Counted from the first letter of the stretch, positions 19,767 to 28,478 are shown. The stretch is DNA of 44,329 bases from Bacillota bacterium (GCA_029777885.1 JAKORJ010000067.1:1-44329); one strand, 5' to 3'. Numbers and translations are program-made. Notes: generated by a model from the letters alone, not told the origin.

Positions 19767-20261
19767 CTATCGATTTCCCAGTTTGCGACCCATCTGTGAG
19801 CTATGTATATGACACACCGCCACTGCCAGCGCGTCTGCGGCATCATCGGGCTGGGGCACGTCTTTAAGGTTCAAAAGCAGCTTAACCATCTGCTGGACCT
19901 GGTGCTTGTCAGCCCTGCCGTACCCTACCACGGATTGCTTGACCTGCAGGGGGGTGTATTCATAAAGATCGATCCCCAAGCCTGCGCAGGCCACTACCGC
20001 AGCCCCTCTGGCATGGCCGATGATTATCGCGGTTTTAGCGTTTTTGTTGAAGAACAGCTCTTCAAGGGCGGCCGCGTCCGGTGAATAGCGCTTTATAAGG
20101 TCAGCGGCTGAGTTATATATATGGAGCAGCCTTTGCGGAGTCTCCATATCGGGGGGAGTGGTGATCACGCCATAATCCAGTACCCTCAGGCTATTGCCCC
20201 GGTCTTCAACTACACCGTACCCCATTATGGCCATACCCGGATCTATTCCTAATACCCTCAA
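19767..20261 (-). CDS. ruvC: Crossover junction endodeoxyribonuclease RuvC
   Basis: A 164-residue RNase H-fold resolvase that cuts Holliday junctions. The catalytic acidic residues are visible: D7 in LGIDPG, E67/E68 in [10 protein letters not shown], and the aspartates in [10 protein letters not shown] near 138-142. The start is TTG with an AAGGGTGA Shine-Dalgarno five bases upstream. It is the first gene of the ruvCAB operon, with a promoter at 20309-20337. Confidence 0.96.
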   Translation of the reverse strand: MRVLGIDPGMAIMGYGVVEDRGNSLRVLDYGVITTPPDMETPQRLLHIYNSAADLIKRYSPDAAALEELFFNKNAKTAIIIGHARGAAVVACAGLGIDLYEYTPLQVKQSVVGYGRADKHQVQQMVKLLLNLKDVPQPDDAADALAVAVCHIHSSQMGRKLGNR

Positions 20262-20308
20262 CTAAGTCACCCTTCCCCAAAGCCCTGAAGCTTGTTCGTC
20301 CATAGACA

Positions 20309-20337
20309 ATATTATGCCTTTTGACCGGGCATGTCAA
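20309..20337 (-). promoter_or_regulatory. Sigma-A promoter of ruvCAB
   Basis: TTGACA (20337-20332), a 17-base spacer and TAATAT (20314-20309), starting eight bases beyond the proA stop. The -35 is perfect and the -10 matches four of six. Confidence 0.65.
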
Positions 20338-20344
20338 CGCACAC

Positions 20345-21589
20345 TTACCGCGTCTGCCCGTTTCCATGTACCACATACTTTATGGTAGTCAGAGCCTTGA
20401 GCCCCATAGGGCCTCTGGCATGGAGCTTCTGGGTGCTGATGCCAATCTCCGCCCCAAAGCCGTACTCGTAGCCATCGGTGAACCTAGTGGATGCATTGAC
20501 ATATACAGCGGCGGCATCCACTTGGGATGTGAATTTGCGGCTATTGAAATAGCTGGATGTGACGATTGCCTCTGAATGCCCGGAGCCGTAACGGTTTATA
20601 TGGTCGATTGCCTCGTCCACGCCGTCCACCACCTTTATCGCCATGATGAGGCTGAGATACTCCCTGCCCCAATCATCCTCCGTGGCAGGCATTATCCCCC
20701 CTGCCAGCCTCATGGCTTCAGGGCACCCCCTCAGCTCGACGCCCTTGTCTTTTAGTGCCTTGACCAGTTTCGGTAGCAGGTCAGGTGCCGCCTTCCTGGA
20801 GATCAGGAGCTTTTCTGCGGCGTTGCAGACTCCCGGCCGGCTTGTTTTGGCATTGATTACGATGTCGACCGCCATTTCGTGATCACACTCGTCGTCTATA
20901 TACACATGGCAGTTGCCTTCCCCGGTTTCGATCACAGGCACTCTGGCGTTCTCCACCACTGACCTTATGAGTCCGCCTCCCCCCCTGGGTATGAGCACGT
21001 CTATTATGCCGCTTAGGGTCATCAGCTCAACTGCGCTGCTTCGGTCCGTATCGTGGATCAGCTGTATAGCTCCCTCAGGTACGCCCGCTTCAAGAGAAGC
21101 CTGGGCCAGGATATCTGCTATGATCCGGTTCGAGTTGATCGCATCCGACCCACCCCTTAAGACCACTGCGTTGGCTGTTTTGATGCACAGGCCGATAGCG
21201 TCGGCAGTCACATTGGGCCTGGACTCGTAGATGATGCCCACAACACCCAAGGGTACCCTGATCTGGGCTATTTCAAGGCCGTTGGGCCGTATCCAGGCCG
21301 ATACCGTTTCACCGATAGGGTCGCTGAGCTGCCTGATGCTCAAGAGGCCTTTGGCCATATCCCCAATCCTGGGCTCATTAAGCATGAGCCTGTCGAGGAA
21401 AGCCTGGGGCTTTCCGTTTTCTGCTGCCCTCGCCATGTCCTTTCTGTTTTCCTCGATGATCTGGTCTGCATTCCGGATAAGGGCATCAGCCATCAGTTCC
21501 AGCGCCCTGTCCCTTTCAACGGATGAGAGGGCAGCCAGGGATCGGGATGAGCTTTTGGCCAAAAGGGCCTTGGTCCTTGCTTCACCCAA
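20345..21589 (-). CDS. proA: Glutamate-5-semialdehyde dehydrogenase
   Basis: A 414-residue gamma-glutamyl phosphate reductase (NADPH-dependent), the second step of proline synthesis. The catalytic cysteine is in RPGVCNAAEKLL near residue 255. The cofactor region LGVVGIIYESRPN lies near 113-125, and GFGAEIGISTQK is near the C-terminus. The start is TTG two bases after the proB stop, with GGAGG inside the end of proB, so the pair is translationally coupled. Confidence 0.97.
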   Translation of the reverse strand: MGEARTKALLAKSSSRSLAALSSVERDRALELMADALIRNADQIIEENRKDMARAAENGKPQAFLDRLMLNEPRIGDMAKGLLSIRQLSDPIGETVSAWIRPNGLEIAQIRVPLGVVGIIYESRPNVTADAIGLCIKTANAVVLRGGSDAINSNRIIADILAQASLEAGVPEGAIQLIHDTDRSSAVELMTLSGIIDVLIPRGGGGLIRSVVENARVPVIETGEGNCHVYIDDECDHEMAVDIVINAKTSRPGVCNAAEKLLISRKAAPDLLPKLVKALKDKGVELRGCPEAMRLAGGIMPATEDDWGREYLSLIMAIKVVDGVDEAIDHINRYGSGHSEAIVTSSYFNSRKFTSQVDAAAVYVNASTRFTDGYEYGFGAEIGISTQKLHARGPMGLKALTTIKYVVHGNGQTR

Positions 21590-21591
21590 CC

Positions 21592-22404
21592 TTAGTCCTC
21601 CTTCCCCTGGGGCACGAACAAGGTCCCCAGTTCCTCACCTGATATAATCCTGTTTATGTTTTCCGGATCGTCGCCGTTGGCTATGACCATCGGGACGCCC
21701 GCATCAGTGCATATCCTGGCGGCTTCGATCTTGGTCTTCATGCCGCCTGTGCCCAGATTGCCATGGGTGTCCCCACACATACTGACGATCTCATCTGTGA
21801 TCCCATCAACCGTGGGAATGAGCCTGGCATCGGCGCAGTTTTTCGGGTCCTTGTCATACAGTCCGTTTATGTCTGACAAAAGTATGAGCAGGTCTGCCTT
21901 GATCAGGGCGGCAACCATGGCAGACAGGGTGTCATTGTCGCCAAACTCGATCTGCTCGGTCGATACGGTGTCATTTTCATTCACTATTGGGATGCTGTTG
22001 TATTGTAGCAGCAGGGTGTTGAAGGTATTGATCGTATTCTGTTCCCTAACTCCGTTGTCAAGCACGTCCCTGGTCAGGAGCACCTGGGCGGCAGTCTGGC
22101 CGTACTCGCTGAACAGCTTGGAATATATGTACATAAGGCTGACCTGGCCAATGGCTGCAAGGGCCTGCTTTTCAGGTATGCTCGCAGGCTTGTGGGCTTG
22201 TCCCATCTTTGCCCGGCCTACTCCGATAGCCCCGGAGGTGACCAGCACTACGTGCCTGCCCTGGTTGACAAGGTTGGAGATAACCCTGACGAGCCTTTCT
22301 ATCAGCATGATGTTCGGCTTGCCGTTCGGGTGGGTGACGGTGGATGTCCCTACCTTTATTACGATCTTGTTTGCAGCCTTTATCCTGTTCTTTAGTTCGG
22401 TCAA
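21592..22404 (-). CDS. proB: Glutamate 5-kinase (no PUA domain)
   Basis: A 270-residue amino-acid kinase that phosphorylates glutamate in the first committed step of proline synthesis. VIKVGTSTVT is at 15-24, VLVTSGAIGVGRAKMG at about 53-68, and FGDNDTLSAMVAALIKADLLILLSD (in parts) at about 150-175. GTGGMKTKIEAA is near 220. Unlike the roughly 365-residue enzymes of E. coli or B. subtilis it ends before a PUA domain; such short forms occur in other bacteria. The start is TTG behind a G-rich Shine-Dalgarno. Confidence 0.95.
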   Translation of the reverse strand: MTELKNRIKAANKIVIKVGTSTVTHPNGKPNIMLIERLVRVISNLVNQGRHVVLVTSGAIGVGRAKMGQAHKPASIPEKQALAAIGQVSLMYIYSKLFSEYGQTAAQVLLTRDVLDNGVREQNTINTFNTLLLQYNSIPIVNENDTVSTEQIEFGDNDTLSAMVAALIKADLLILLSDINGLYDKDPKNCADARLIPTVDGITDEIVSMCGDTHGNLGTGGMKTKIEAARICTDAGVPMVIANGDDPENINRIISGEELGTLFVPQGKED

Positions 22405-22431
22405 GAAGGACCCCCCTGTTAGTTTTTATAT

Positions 22432-22460
22432 ATTTTACACTTAATCATAAACATTTACAA
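22432..22460 (-). promoter_or_regulatory. Sigma-A promoter of proBA
   Basis: TTGTAA (22460-22455), a 17-base spacer and TAAAAT (22437-22432), directly after the terminator of the upstream gene and 28 bases before the proB start. Confidence 0.6.
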
Positions 22461-22483
22461 GAAAAGAAGTCCACAGGGACTTC
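22461..22483 (-). terminator. Terminator between the amidase-domain gene and proB
   Basis: GAAGTCC pairs with GGACTTC across a four-base loop (22483-22466), followed by TTTTC. It probably ends the upstream unit; an attenuator role for proBA is possible but no antiterminator is evident. Confidence 0.7.
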
Positions 22484-22527
22484 ATTGCTACACAAATCTG
22501 CCAAGCCGTGTTATGTTTTACAAGCTT

Positions 22528-22553
22528 GAGCCTGCCGGCAAGCCTGCAGGCTC
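22528..22553 (-). repeat. GC-rich hairpin just after the amidase-domain stop codon
   Basis: GAGCCTGC pairs with GCAGGCTC, with an internal GGC/GCC pairing in the ten-base loop. It starts at the base after the stop codon and has no T-tract. Possibly a 3'-end stabilising structure ahead of the real terminator at 22461. Confidence 0.5.
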
Positions 22554-23057
22554 TCACCTGACGCCAAGTATTTTTATAAACCGGATCCTGGTCCAGAAAT
22601 ACTTCGAGAGGGGATAATCCTTCCTGTCGTAGGTATGGGTATTGATAAGTATATTATCCAGGGCAGGACGGGCGCCGCAGTGTACAACAAAGAGAGAGTG
22701 GGCAAAACGTCCCGAATCCTGGAAAGCAAGCTGTATGATATCGCCTGGCTCGATCTCGGATACATCCGCCTCCCGCCCAAAGGGCCCCGGGTCCAGGGTC
22801 ATCCTGGTCAGGAAGTTGTACAGGTACTGCACTCCCGTCCAGGCAGGCGCCTTATCATTGGGACTTATATAGTACCAGCCCAGGTCCCTTGTATAATTCA
22901 TCCTCCCGCACCCGGCATATATGCACTGGGATATGAAATTGGTGCAGTCACCGCCTAGGCTCGAATAGTCGTAATAGGCAGGATTCCTGCCCATGGCCCA
23001 GCGGTTCGAATACTCAAGCGCCTTTTGCCTGTCATATGTCAGCTGCAAACCATACAT
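22554..23057 (-). CDS. Amidase-domain (Amidase_6) protein
   Basis: A 167-residue protein of the putative amidase family Pfam Amidase_6, which resembles NlpC/P60 cysteine hydrolases. The likely catalytic cysteine is C38 in LGGDCTNFISQ, with the histidine at H120 in GRFAHSLFV and a second conserved INTHT near 138-142. No signal peptide or membrane segment is visible, so it may act inside the cell or mother cell, or be part of a larger system. Members are often linked to sporulation or cell-wall turnover in Clostridia; the substrate here is unknown. Confidence 0.8.
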   Translation of the reverse strand: MYGLQLTYDRQKALEYSNRWAMGRNPAYYDYSSLGGDCTNFISQCIYAGCGRMNYTRDLGWYYISPNDKAPAWTGVQYLYNFLTRMTLDPGPFGREADVSEIEPGDIIQLAFQDSGRFAHSLFVVHCGARPALDNILINTHTYDRKDYPLSKYFWTRIRFIKILGVR

Positions 23058-23064
23058 AGTAAGA

Positions 23065-23104
23065 ACCCCCGCACTTATACTGCTACCAGTATATGTGCAG
23101 GGGT
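23065..23104 (-). promoter_or_regulatory. Long hairpin covering the amidase-domain gene's ribosome binding region
   Basis: Between yebC and the amidase-domain gene the minus strand folds as ACCCC-GCAC-TATACTG / CAGTATA-GTGC-GGGGGT with a few single mismatches and a short loop. The 3' arm ends in GGGGG, the only purine-rich stretch before the ATG at 23057. The structure could be a terminator for yebC (no good T-tract) or a translation-limiting hairpin. Confidence 0.5.
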
Positions 23105-23113
23105 CAACAACCG

Positions 23114-23842
23114 TTAAACTATTTCAAGGTTGTGGAACACATTCTGGACATCATCGTTGTCCTCAAGCTTGTCTATCAGGTTCTCAACCTGCTCAGCCTG
23201 CTCTGCATTAAGCTTCACCGTATTTTGCGGGATCATTTCTATAGAAGCCGAAGCAAATCTGTAGTTGGCATTTTCCAGGGCTTCCCTTACGGCTGAAAAG
23301 TTTGAGGGATCAGTATAGATCTCAAAGGCTTCCTCGCTTTCCTCGATATCCTCCGCCCCAGCCTCCAGAGCTTCCATCATAAGGGCATCCGGGTCTATAT
23401 CGCCGGTGTTTTCAACGACCAAAACGCCTTTCCGGTCAAACATCCAGGATACGCAACCTGTCGCTCCCAGGCTGCCCCCATTGCGGTCGAAGATGTACCG
23501 CATCTCGCTTGCTGTCCTGTTCCTGTTGTCGGTCAGGGCTTCAACTATGACTGCTACCCCGTTGGGTCCATACCCCTCGTATGTAACCTTTTCGTATGTG
23601 ACTGAGCCAAGCTCCCCCGCTGCCTTCTTTATGCTTCGCATAATATTGTCATTGGGCATATTGGCAGCCTTGGCCTTGGCTATGGCATCGCGGAGCCTGG
23701 AGTTCGTAGCAGGGTCGCTACCGCCTCCCTCCTTGACTGCAACGGCAAGCTCCCTGCCTAGCTTGGTAAAGATCTTGCCCTTCTGTGCATCAGTTTTTTC
23801 CTTTTTGTGCTTTATATTTGCCCATTTCGAGTGGCCGGCCAT
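23114..23842 (-). CDS. yebC: YebC/PmpR-family regulator (translational or transcriptional)
   Basis: A 242-residue YebC/TACO1 protein. The N-terminal [14 protein letters not shown] is diagnostic, followed by a helical domain ([14 protein letters not shown]) and domains 2-3 with [19 protein letters not shown]. Proteins of this family were first called transcription regulators, and recent work links several to ribosome stalling at proline runs. Length is typical. AGGAGG precedes the ATG; a promoter stands at 23874-23902. Confidence 0.95.
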   Translation of the reverse strand: MAGHSKWANIKHKKEKTDAQKGKIFTKLGRELAVAVKEGGGSDPATNSRLRDAIAKAKAANMPNDNIMRSIKKAAGELGSVTYEKVTYEGYGPNGVAVIVEALTDNRNRTASEMRYIFDRNGGSLGATGCVSWMFDRKGVLVVENTGDIDPDALMMEALEAGAEDIEESEEAFEIYTDPSNFSAVREALENANYRFASASIEMIPQNTVKLNAEQAEQVENLIDKLEDNDDVQNVFHNLEIV

Positions 23843-23873
23843 ATTTTAACCTCCTATATGCTACTAACATTTA

Positions 23874-23902
23874 ATGATAGCACATGTCAGTCCTCCTGTA
23901 AA
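23874..23902 (-). promoter_or_regulatory. Sigma-A promoter of yebC
   Basis: TTTACA (23902-23897), a 17-base spacer and TATCAT (23879-23874); each hexamer has five of six consensus bases. It begins 12 bases after the yunB stop. Confidence 0.65.
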
Positions 23903-23913
23903 GAAACCGGGCT

Positions 23914-24573
23914 TCATTCAATAGGTATGAGGTTGAGCATCTGGTCCTCATTTGCCACATTGACATAGGTGTTGGGCACTTCGCCAACCACGATCGACTC
24001 GCTGATCGGGACCCTGGTCGATACGCTTATGGTCTCGCTGCCCAGAGGCACGACTATCCTGACCTGGGTCCTGAGCTGGAGATATATTTTATGCCTGGTC
24101 TGGTTGATACCCGCCTGATGGAATTCATCGGTAAAATCAGTAGACACCGCCCCGACCGGGATTATCCTGACCTTGATATTGGGCCCCATGCCCGACAGTA
24201 TCTTGCTGCGGGTGATCGAGCCCAGGGGCACGGTTATACCCTCCTCGCCAAGGGCCCTGATCTCGTCCTGGGCCAAGGTGGAGGTTTCTCTGGCCAGCCT
24301 GTTGATCAGGATGGTATTATACTGGATCATGGAGATTTTTCCGTCCTTGTCCAGCAGCACATCAGTGAGGTCGGTATACTTGATATCCGAGCCCAGGATC
24401 TTGTTGACGGCATTGTTCATGGCAAGTATGGCGATATATTCGACCTTTGCCTCGGACATGGCTATGATCGTAGGCTTTATGCCTATATCTATCAAAATGA
24501 AGATACATATGAATACCCCGATTATGATCAGGGTTATGATAAGGAGCTTCCTCCCGATTTTGATCCGCTTCAT
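23914..24573 (-). CDS. yunB: Sporulation protein YunB
   Basis: A 219-residue membrane-anchored protein of the YunB family, mother-cell expressed in B. subtilis and needed for normal spores. One transmembrane helix is at about 10-31, followed by a soluble extracytoplasmic domain. That domain has the conserved NAVNKIL, ITVPLGSITRSKILSGMGP and VPISESIVVGEVPNTYVNV motifs. I chose the ATG at 24573 (GGGGGAGG nine bases upstream); another ATG two codons earlier is possible. No sigma-E promoter could be identified with confidence in the 24580-24740 region. Confidence 0.88.
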   Translation of the reverse strand: MKRIKIGRKLLIITLIIIGVFICIFILIDIGIKPTIIAMSEAKVEYIAILAMNNAVNKILGSDIKYTDLTDVLLDKDGKISMIQYNTILINRLARETSTLAQDEIRALGEEGITVPLGSITRSKILSGMGPNIKVRIIPVGAVSTDFTDEFHQAGINQTRHKIYLQLRTQVRIVVPLGSETISVSTRVPISESIVVGEVPNTYVNVANEDQMLNLIPIE

Positions 24574-24738
24574 AAGCATACGCCTCCCCCTACATTTTAT
24601 GCCCGGCTTAGCAAAACGTGACACTGGATATGCCGGGGGCATGGCTCAATTTAAGGCAGGTTTACTTTTAGCGCAAATGGGTATACAATATGGTAATATA
24701 TTTGTAATTTCGTATTAATACACGAGATTGTACATGTA

Positions 24739-24747
24739 TGCTATAAT
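24739..24747 (+). promoter_or_regulatory. Extended -10 promoter of the first class A PBP
   Basis: TGCTATAAT is a perfect extended -10 (TGn-TATAAT), 32 bases upstream of the ATG at 24780. No good -35 is seen, as is common for this promoter type. GGAGG lies at 24769-24773. Confidence 0.65.
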
Positions 24748-24779
24748 ATAATAAAGTCCGGTTAAAACGGAGGTCGATC

Positions 24780-27563
24780 ATGAATACAAAGCAAGGCAAA
24801 ACCAAGGCTGACAAGTCCGGATCGAAAATCAAAGGCTGGCTTAAACGCCACCTTGTGCCAAGAAAAAAGGAACCGAACTTTGTGCTTTCGGTCATAGTTA
24901 CTACTGCAAGGCTTTTCATCATCTTCTTAATAGTTGCTGGCTTTGCGGGCTTCGGCACCCTGCTCGGGGTGGCCAAGGCTTATGTTGACGGTACCCCCAC
25001 CCTTGATGTCAGGCGGATCGAGGACCAGAACCTTACCTCATTTATATATGACATGAACGGGAACCTGATCACTGAATACAAGGGGCTGGAGCACCGTATC
25101 TGGGCATCCCTGGATGAAATACCCCAGGATCTTATAGATGCCTTCATCGCGACCGAGGACGTCCGCTTCATGGCCCACAACGGCCTGGATTATAAAAGGC
25201 TTGTGGGTGCATTCATAAACAACCTGCTGAGCGAAACAGTCCAGGGCGGCAGCACGATAACCCAGCAGCTCATAAAAAACACCCTGCTCAGCCCTGAGCA
25301 AACCTACAAGCGAAAAATCCAGGAAGCATATCTTGCTTTACAGTTGGAACAGGAATATACCAAGCAAGAGATCCTGGAAGCCTATCTGAATACTATTTAC
25401 CTGGGCAGCGGTAACTATGGGGTCAAGGCGGCAGCCATGAACTATTTCGGCAAGGAGCTCAAGGACCTTACCCTCAGGGAATGCGCAGTGATCGCAGGTA
25501 TCACGAAGAATCCATACTATTATGATCCCAGATTGAACTTCTACACCAGAAACAGGCCCGAGGTCACATACAAGCGGGCAAACCTGGTGCTCACCCTCAT
25601 GTATGAGAACGGCTTTATCAACAGAAGCGAGTACGAGCAGGCGCTTTTCGACACTGAAGGCGACGAAACCAGGAATGCAGGCTTTACAGTCATAGAAGAG
25701 TCAAGCCACCAAAAGCTTTATGACATGCCATACTTTATCGAGTATGTTGTTGAGGATGTCATCGATGCGCTGATGAAGCAGAACGGCTGGACAGGCAGCG
25801 ATGGCAAACGCAAGGCGGAAAACCTATTGCTGACAGGCGGGCTCCACATTTACACGACAGTGGATCCTGAAATCCAGAAAATCGTTGAAGATACCCTGTA
25901 CAACTGGGACGATTACCCCAGTACCGCCAATCCCAAAGATAGCGTGCTCAGAGTGGTCATGGGCGATATGGTCATTGATGTGCCCCAGCCGCAGGCAGCT
26001 GCCGTTGTACTAGATCATCACACGGGCGAGCTCAGGGCCATCGTCGGCGGCAGGGTTGAGCCCCAGGGAAGGCGCTGGCTCAACAGGGCCGGCTCCAGTG
26101 GAGGGTTCCCCATAGGTTCAGCCGTAAAGCCCATTAGCGTATATGCTTCCTTTATAGAAGCAGGTTATCCAGGGGGCATCATTATAGAAGACGTGCCTGT
26201 CCCCATCAAGGGCTGGGATGACGGAGGAGTCAAGGGCTACCCCAACAACTATTATGCAGGTACCTTTTACGGCCCCACCCCGTATAGGGAAGCAGTCATA
26301 GAGTCCCTTAACGTATCCTCTGCCAGGACCTTGCTTGAAAGGCTCGGCGTCGATTATGTCGCAAACAAGCTCAGGGAGCTCGGAATAACTTCCAAGAATT
26401 ATGTGGATACGCCTTTGCCTAATAACTTAGCTCTGGGTACTGACATTGTGAATATGATCGAGGTAGTTGGGGCATATGGCGCCCTTGCAAACAAAGGCGA
26501 GTACCGCCAGCCTATATCCTTTACCAAAGTGCTTGACAAGGACGGAAATATAATACTCAGCAACAATACCCAGCGCAAGCTCACGGTATTCAAGGAAAGC
26601 ACGGCTTTTATAATCACCAATGTCCTGGAGGATGTCATGGCCAGGGGCACAGGTAAAAGGGCAAAATTCCCAAATATGTCCATAGCGGGTAAAAGCGGTA
26701 CCAACACCAATAACATGGGTGTGTTCTTTGCAGGTTATACCCCATACTATACGGCAGTAGTCGGAATAGCTGAAGATAACTACAAGAAACTTTCCACAAA
26801 TGCCACCGGCGGCAGGCAAGGGGCGTCCCTGTGGAGGGCCTTCATGGAAAGGGTCCACAAGGAAAAGGAGCTTCCGAACAAGCCTTTCTACGAGGAAATA
26901 CCCGAGGGTGTGACTGAAGTTGCGGTCTGCGCCTTGTCAGGCAAGCTTCCGAACGAGTACTGCACGGATCTGGTGACCGAGTACTATCCTGATTACGCCG
27001 TACCGACAGAAGAATGCGACATGCACCAGGAGATGGTCGTATGCAAGTATTCCGGCAAGCTTCCGTCACCCTACTGTCCAGCTGAGCATCTGGCCAAGAA
27101 GCCCATAGTAGTCATCCCTGAAAATTCACCCTATCAGCAACTGACCGATGAACAACTGGCAAAATATGTGCCAGGCGCCTTCCGCAAGCCGGTCAGTGCC
27201 GGAATGGATTACAACGATCCTACCCAGCGGGATGCATTCTGCCCCCTGCACAACGAGGCCTGGTATGCTACTGAAACCCAGAGGCCGGCTCTAGAGGCAG
27301 ATGCATATAGGCTCATTGACCAGATTAATTACAATATTCGCAGGTACAGCGGCCTGATAACCCAGGAGGAATTGACCGGGCTTCAAGATGCAATGGCAGC
27401 AGTTGAAAACGCCCTCAATGAAAGCAAGGTGGCACCGCCCGGACAAGGCCAGCCTTATTACACAAGCATACCCATCCTGCAGCCGGACCTGGTCCGGGAA
27501 AAGATGAACGAACTCGTGGCTGACTATGACGCAGTGCTGGCACGGATTTATTCCGGCAGATAG
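24780..27563 (+). CDS. Class A penicillin-binding protein (PBP1A family)
   Basis: A 927-residue bifunctional peptidoglycan synthase. A basic cytoplasmic tail and one transmembrane helix (about 34-65) precede a GT51 glycosyltransferase domain with catalytic Glu126 (ATEDVRF) and QGGSTITQQ at 155-163. The transpeptidase domain has SxxK at 447-450 (SAVK), SxN at 509-511 (SLN) and KSGT at 638-641. The C-terminal 220 residues hold paired cysteines (C717, C728, C746, C755, C766) in two repeats of the form C-x-x-SGKLP-x-x-YC, which may form disulfides outside the cell. It is transcribed opposite to its neighbours. Confidence 0.95.
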   Translation: MNTKQGKTKADKSGSKIKGWLKRHLVPRKKEPNFVLSVIVTTARLFIIFLIVAGFAGFGTLLGVAKAYVDGTPTLDVRRIEDQNLTSFIYDMNGNLITEYKGLEHRIWASLDEIPQDLIDAFIATEDVRFMAHNGLDYKRLVGAFINNLLSETVQGGSTITQQLIKNTLLSPEQTYKRKIQEAYLALQLEQEYTKQEILEAYLNTIYLGSGNYGVKAAAMNYFGKELKDLTLRECAVIAGITKNPYYYDPRLNFYTRNRPEVTYKRANLVLTLMYENGFINRSEYEQALFDTEGDETRNAGFTVIEESSHQKLYDMPYFIEYVVEDVIDALMKQNGWTGSDGKRKAENLLLTGGLHIYTTVDPEIQKIVEDTLYNWDDYPSTANPKDSVLRVVMGDMVIDVPQPQAAAVVLDHHTGELRAIVGGRVEPQGRRWLNRAGSSGGFPIGSAVKPISVYASFIEAGYPGGIIIEDVPVPIKGWDDGGVKGYPNNYYAGTFYGPTPYREAVIESLNVSSARTLLERLGVDYVANKLRELGITSKNYVDTPLPNNLALGTDIVNMIEVVGAYGALANKGEYRQPISFTKVLDKDGNIILSNNTQRKLTVFKESTAFIITNVLEDVMARGTGKRAKFPNMSIAGKSGTNTNNMGVFFAGYTPYYTAVVGIAEDNYKKLSTNATGGRQGASLWRAFMERVHKEKELPNKPFYEEIPEGVTEVAVCALSGKLPNEYCTDLVTEYYPDYAVPTEECDMHQEMVVCKYSGKLPSPYCPAEHLAKKPIVVIPENSPYQQLTDEQLAKYVPGAFRKPVSAGMDYNDPTQRDAFCPLHNEAWYATETQRPALEADAYRLIDQINYNIRRYSGLITQEELTGLQDAMAAVENALNESKVAPPGQGQPYYTSIPILQPDLVREKMNELVADYDAVLARIYSGR

Positions 27564-27601
27564 CATTGGCAGCTAACGTTAGCAGCTTACAGTAACAACA
27601 T

Positions 27602-27628
27602 TAAAGAGAGGCCATGCCTCTCTTTTTT
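27602..27628. terminator. Bidirectional terminator between the PBP and dodecin genes
   Basis: AAAGAGAGGC-CAT-GCCTCTCTTTTTT gives a GC-rich stem with T-tracts usable on both strands, between the two convergent genes. A perfect 12-bp palindrome GCTAACGTTAGC lies just before it at 27572-27583. Confidence 0.88.
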
Positions 27629-27656
27629 ATTGCTTATTATGCCTAATAACCCTGGA

Positions 27657-27866
27657 TCAGTCCCTGTTCTCGACGCGGAAGGAAATATGGACGTTGGCCC
27701 TGTATTCAACTATTTTGCCGTTTTCCACTTTTGCGGTGTTGCCGATCACCTCGACCCCCACTATATTATCAACTGTCCTGGCAGCTGTAGCGACACAGTT
27801 TTCCACAGCGTCCTGCCAGCTTACGGTCGATGAGCCTACAAGGTCCAATATCTTATATACTGACAC
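27657..27866 (-). CDS. Dodecin (flavin-binding protein)
   Basis: A 69-residue member of the dodecin family, small dodecameric proteins that store or buffer flavins. The sequence VYKILDLVGSS, SWQDAVENCV and the ending VENGKIVEYRANVHISF match family signatures. The GTG at 27866 has AAGGAGG seven bases upstream and gives the normal length; an ATG 21 bases earlier would place the start before its Shine-Dalgarno. It is the last gene before the shared terminator. Confidence 0.92.
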   Translation of the reverse strand: MSVYKILDLVGSSTVSWQDAVENCVATAARTVDNIVGVEVIGNTAKVENGKIVEYRANVHISFRVENRD

Positions 27867-27892
27867 TCCTGTCCCTCCTTTTTGCATAAAAG

Positions 27893-28048
27893 CTATTTGG
27901 TAATATCCCTGCCTTTTGCGGCATTTCTAACATCCCTGCTGCCAACAGGGTCTAACGTTTCCTTGTGATGTATCTCGTTTTCCTCAAGGTTGCGTCCTTC
28001 CGTTTCCGGCTGCTTTATCTGATGCCTGACCCTGTTCAATCTGAACAT
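27893..28048 (-). CDS. Possible 51-residue charged protein after spoVAB
   Basis: An intact frame from ATG (28048) to TAG (27893) fills the gap between spoVAB and dodecin. The predicted protein is hydrophilic, rich in Arg, Lys, Glu and Asn, with no Cys and no membrane segment. I do not recognise it. GGGAG is only two bases from the ATG, so the true start could be a TTG four codons in. It may be a small spore-compartment protein of the spoVA unit or a chance frame. Confidence 0.35.
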   Translation of the reverse strand: MFRLNRVRHQIKQPETEGRNLEENEIHHKETLDPVGSRDVRNAAKGRDITK

Positions 28049-28073
28049 CACTCCCTATGCGGTGGCGGCAGCG

Positions 28074-28478
28074 CTAATGCAAAAAGAATACTGCTGAACC
28101 AATGGTCTTGCCCAGGATCACGATCCAGACCAGTATGTAGATCCACCTGACGATTTTGAAGGTATCTGCCGCAACTGTCAATATATCGAAGGTTTCTGTC
28201 AAGGCCGCCGCGATCATTCCAACGTAAATGCCGCATACGAGCCCCGCCGGGGCAACCAGTATCCCGCATCCTCGAAGGTCCAGGCCGAAAAAGTATGCGG
28301 CGCAGGCAAATATGCTACCCAGTATGACGCTTGCCTGGTACCAGCGGATGCTGAAGCTTTCCCCTGTCAGTTCCACTATCCTTATGATAACCCCCAGTAC
28401 AGTAAAAAATGCAACAAGAGCCGCACCAACCACCAGCCCGCCGGCAAAGGCCACCAGTACGGACACGATGTATATCAA
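28074..28478 (-). CDS. spoVAB: Stage V sporulation protein AB
   Basis: A 134-residue integral membrane protein with about four helices and the SpoVAB motifs SIRWYQASVILGSIF and CGIYVGMIAAALTE. SpoVA proteins move dipicolinic acid into the forespore during sporulation and out at germination. The ATG overlaps the spoVAA stop as ATGA. No spoVAC, spoVAD or spoVAE gene follows, so the channel-forming genes must lie elsewhere if present. Confidence 0.9.
   Translation of the reverse strand: MIYIVSVLVAFAGGLVVGAALVAFFTVLGVIIRIVELTGESFSIRWYQASVILGSIFACAAYFFGLDLRGCGILVAPAGLVCGIYVGMIAAALTETFDILTVAADTFKIVRWIYILVWIVILGKTIGSAVFFLH

Noticed and set aside
20289-20302. LexA box upstream of ruvC
   Set aside because: One half-site GTTCG is present on the plus strand, but the partner half (CTGAA) does not match the CGAAC-N4-GTTCG operator.
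22405-22553. Proline T-box in front of proBA
   Set aside because: Two hairpins are present but the T-box core TGGTACCGCGG is absent; one is a plain terminator followed by a recognisable promoter.
24580-24740. Sigma-E promoter for yunB
   Set aside because: Several CATA-containing stretches exist, but none has a -35 at the right spacing; not reported as a feature.
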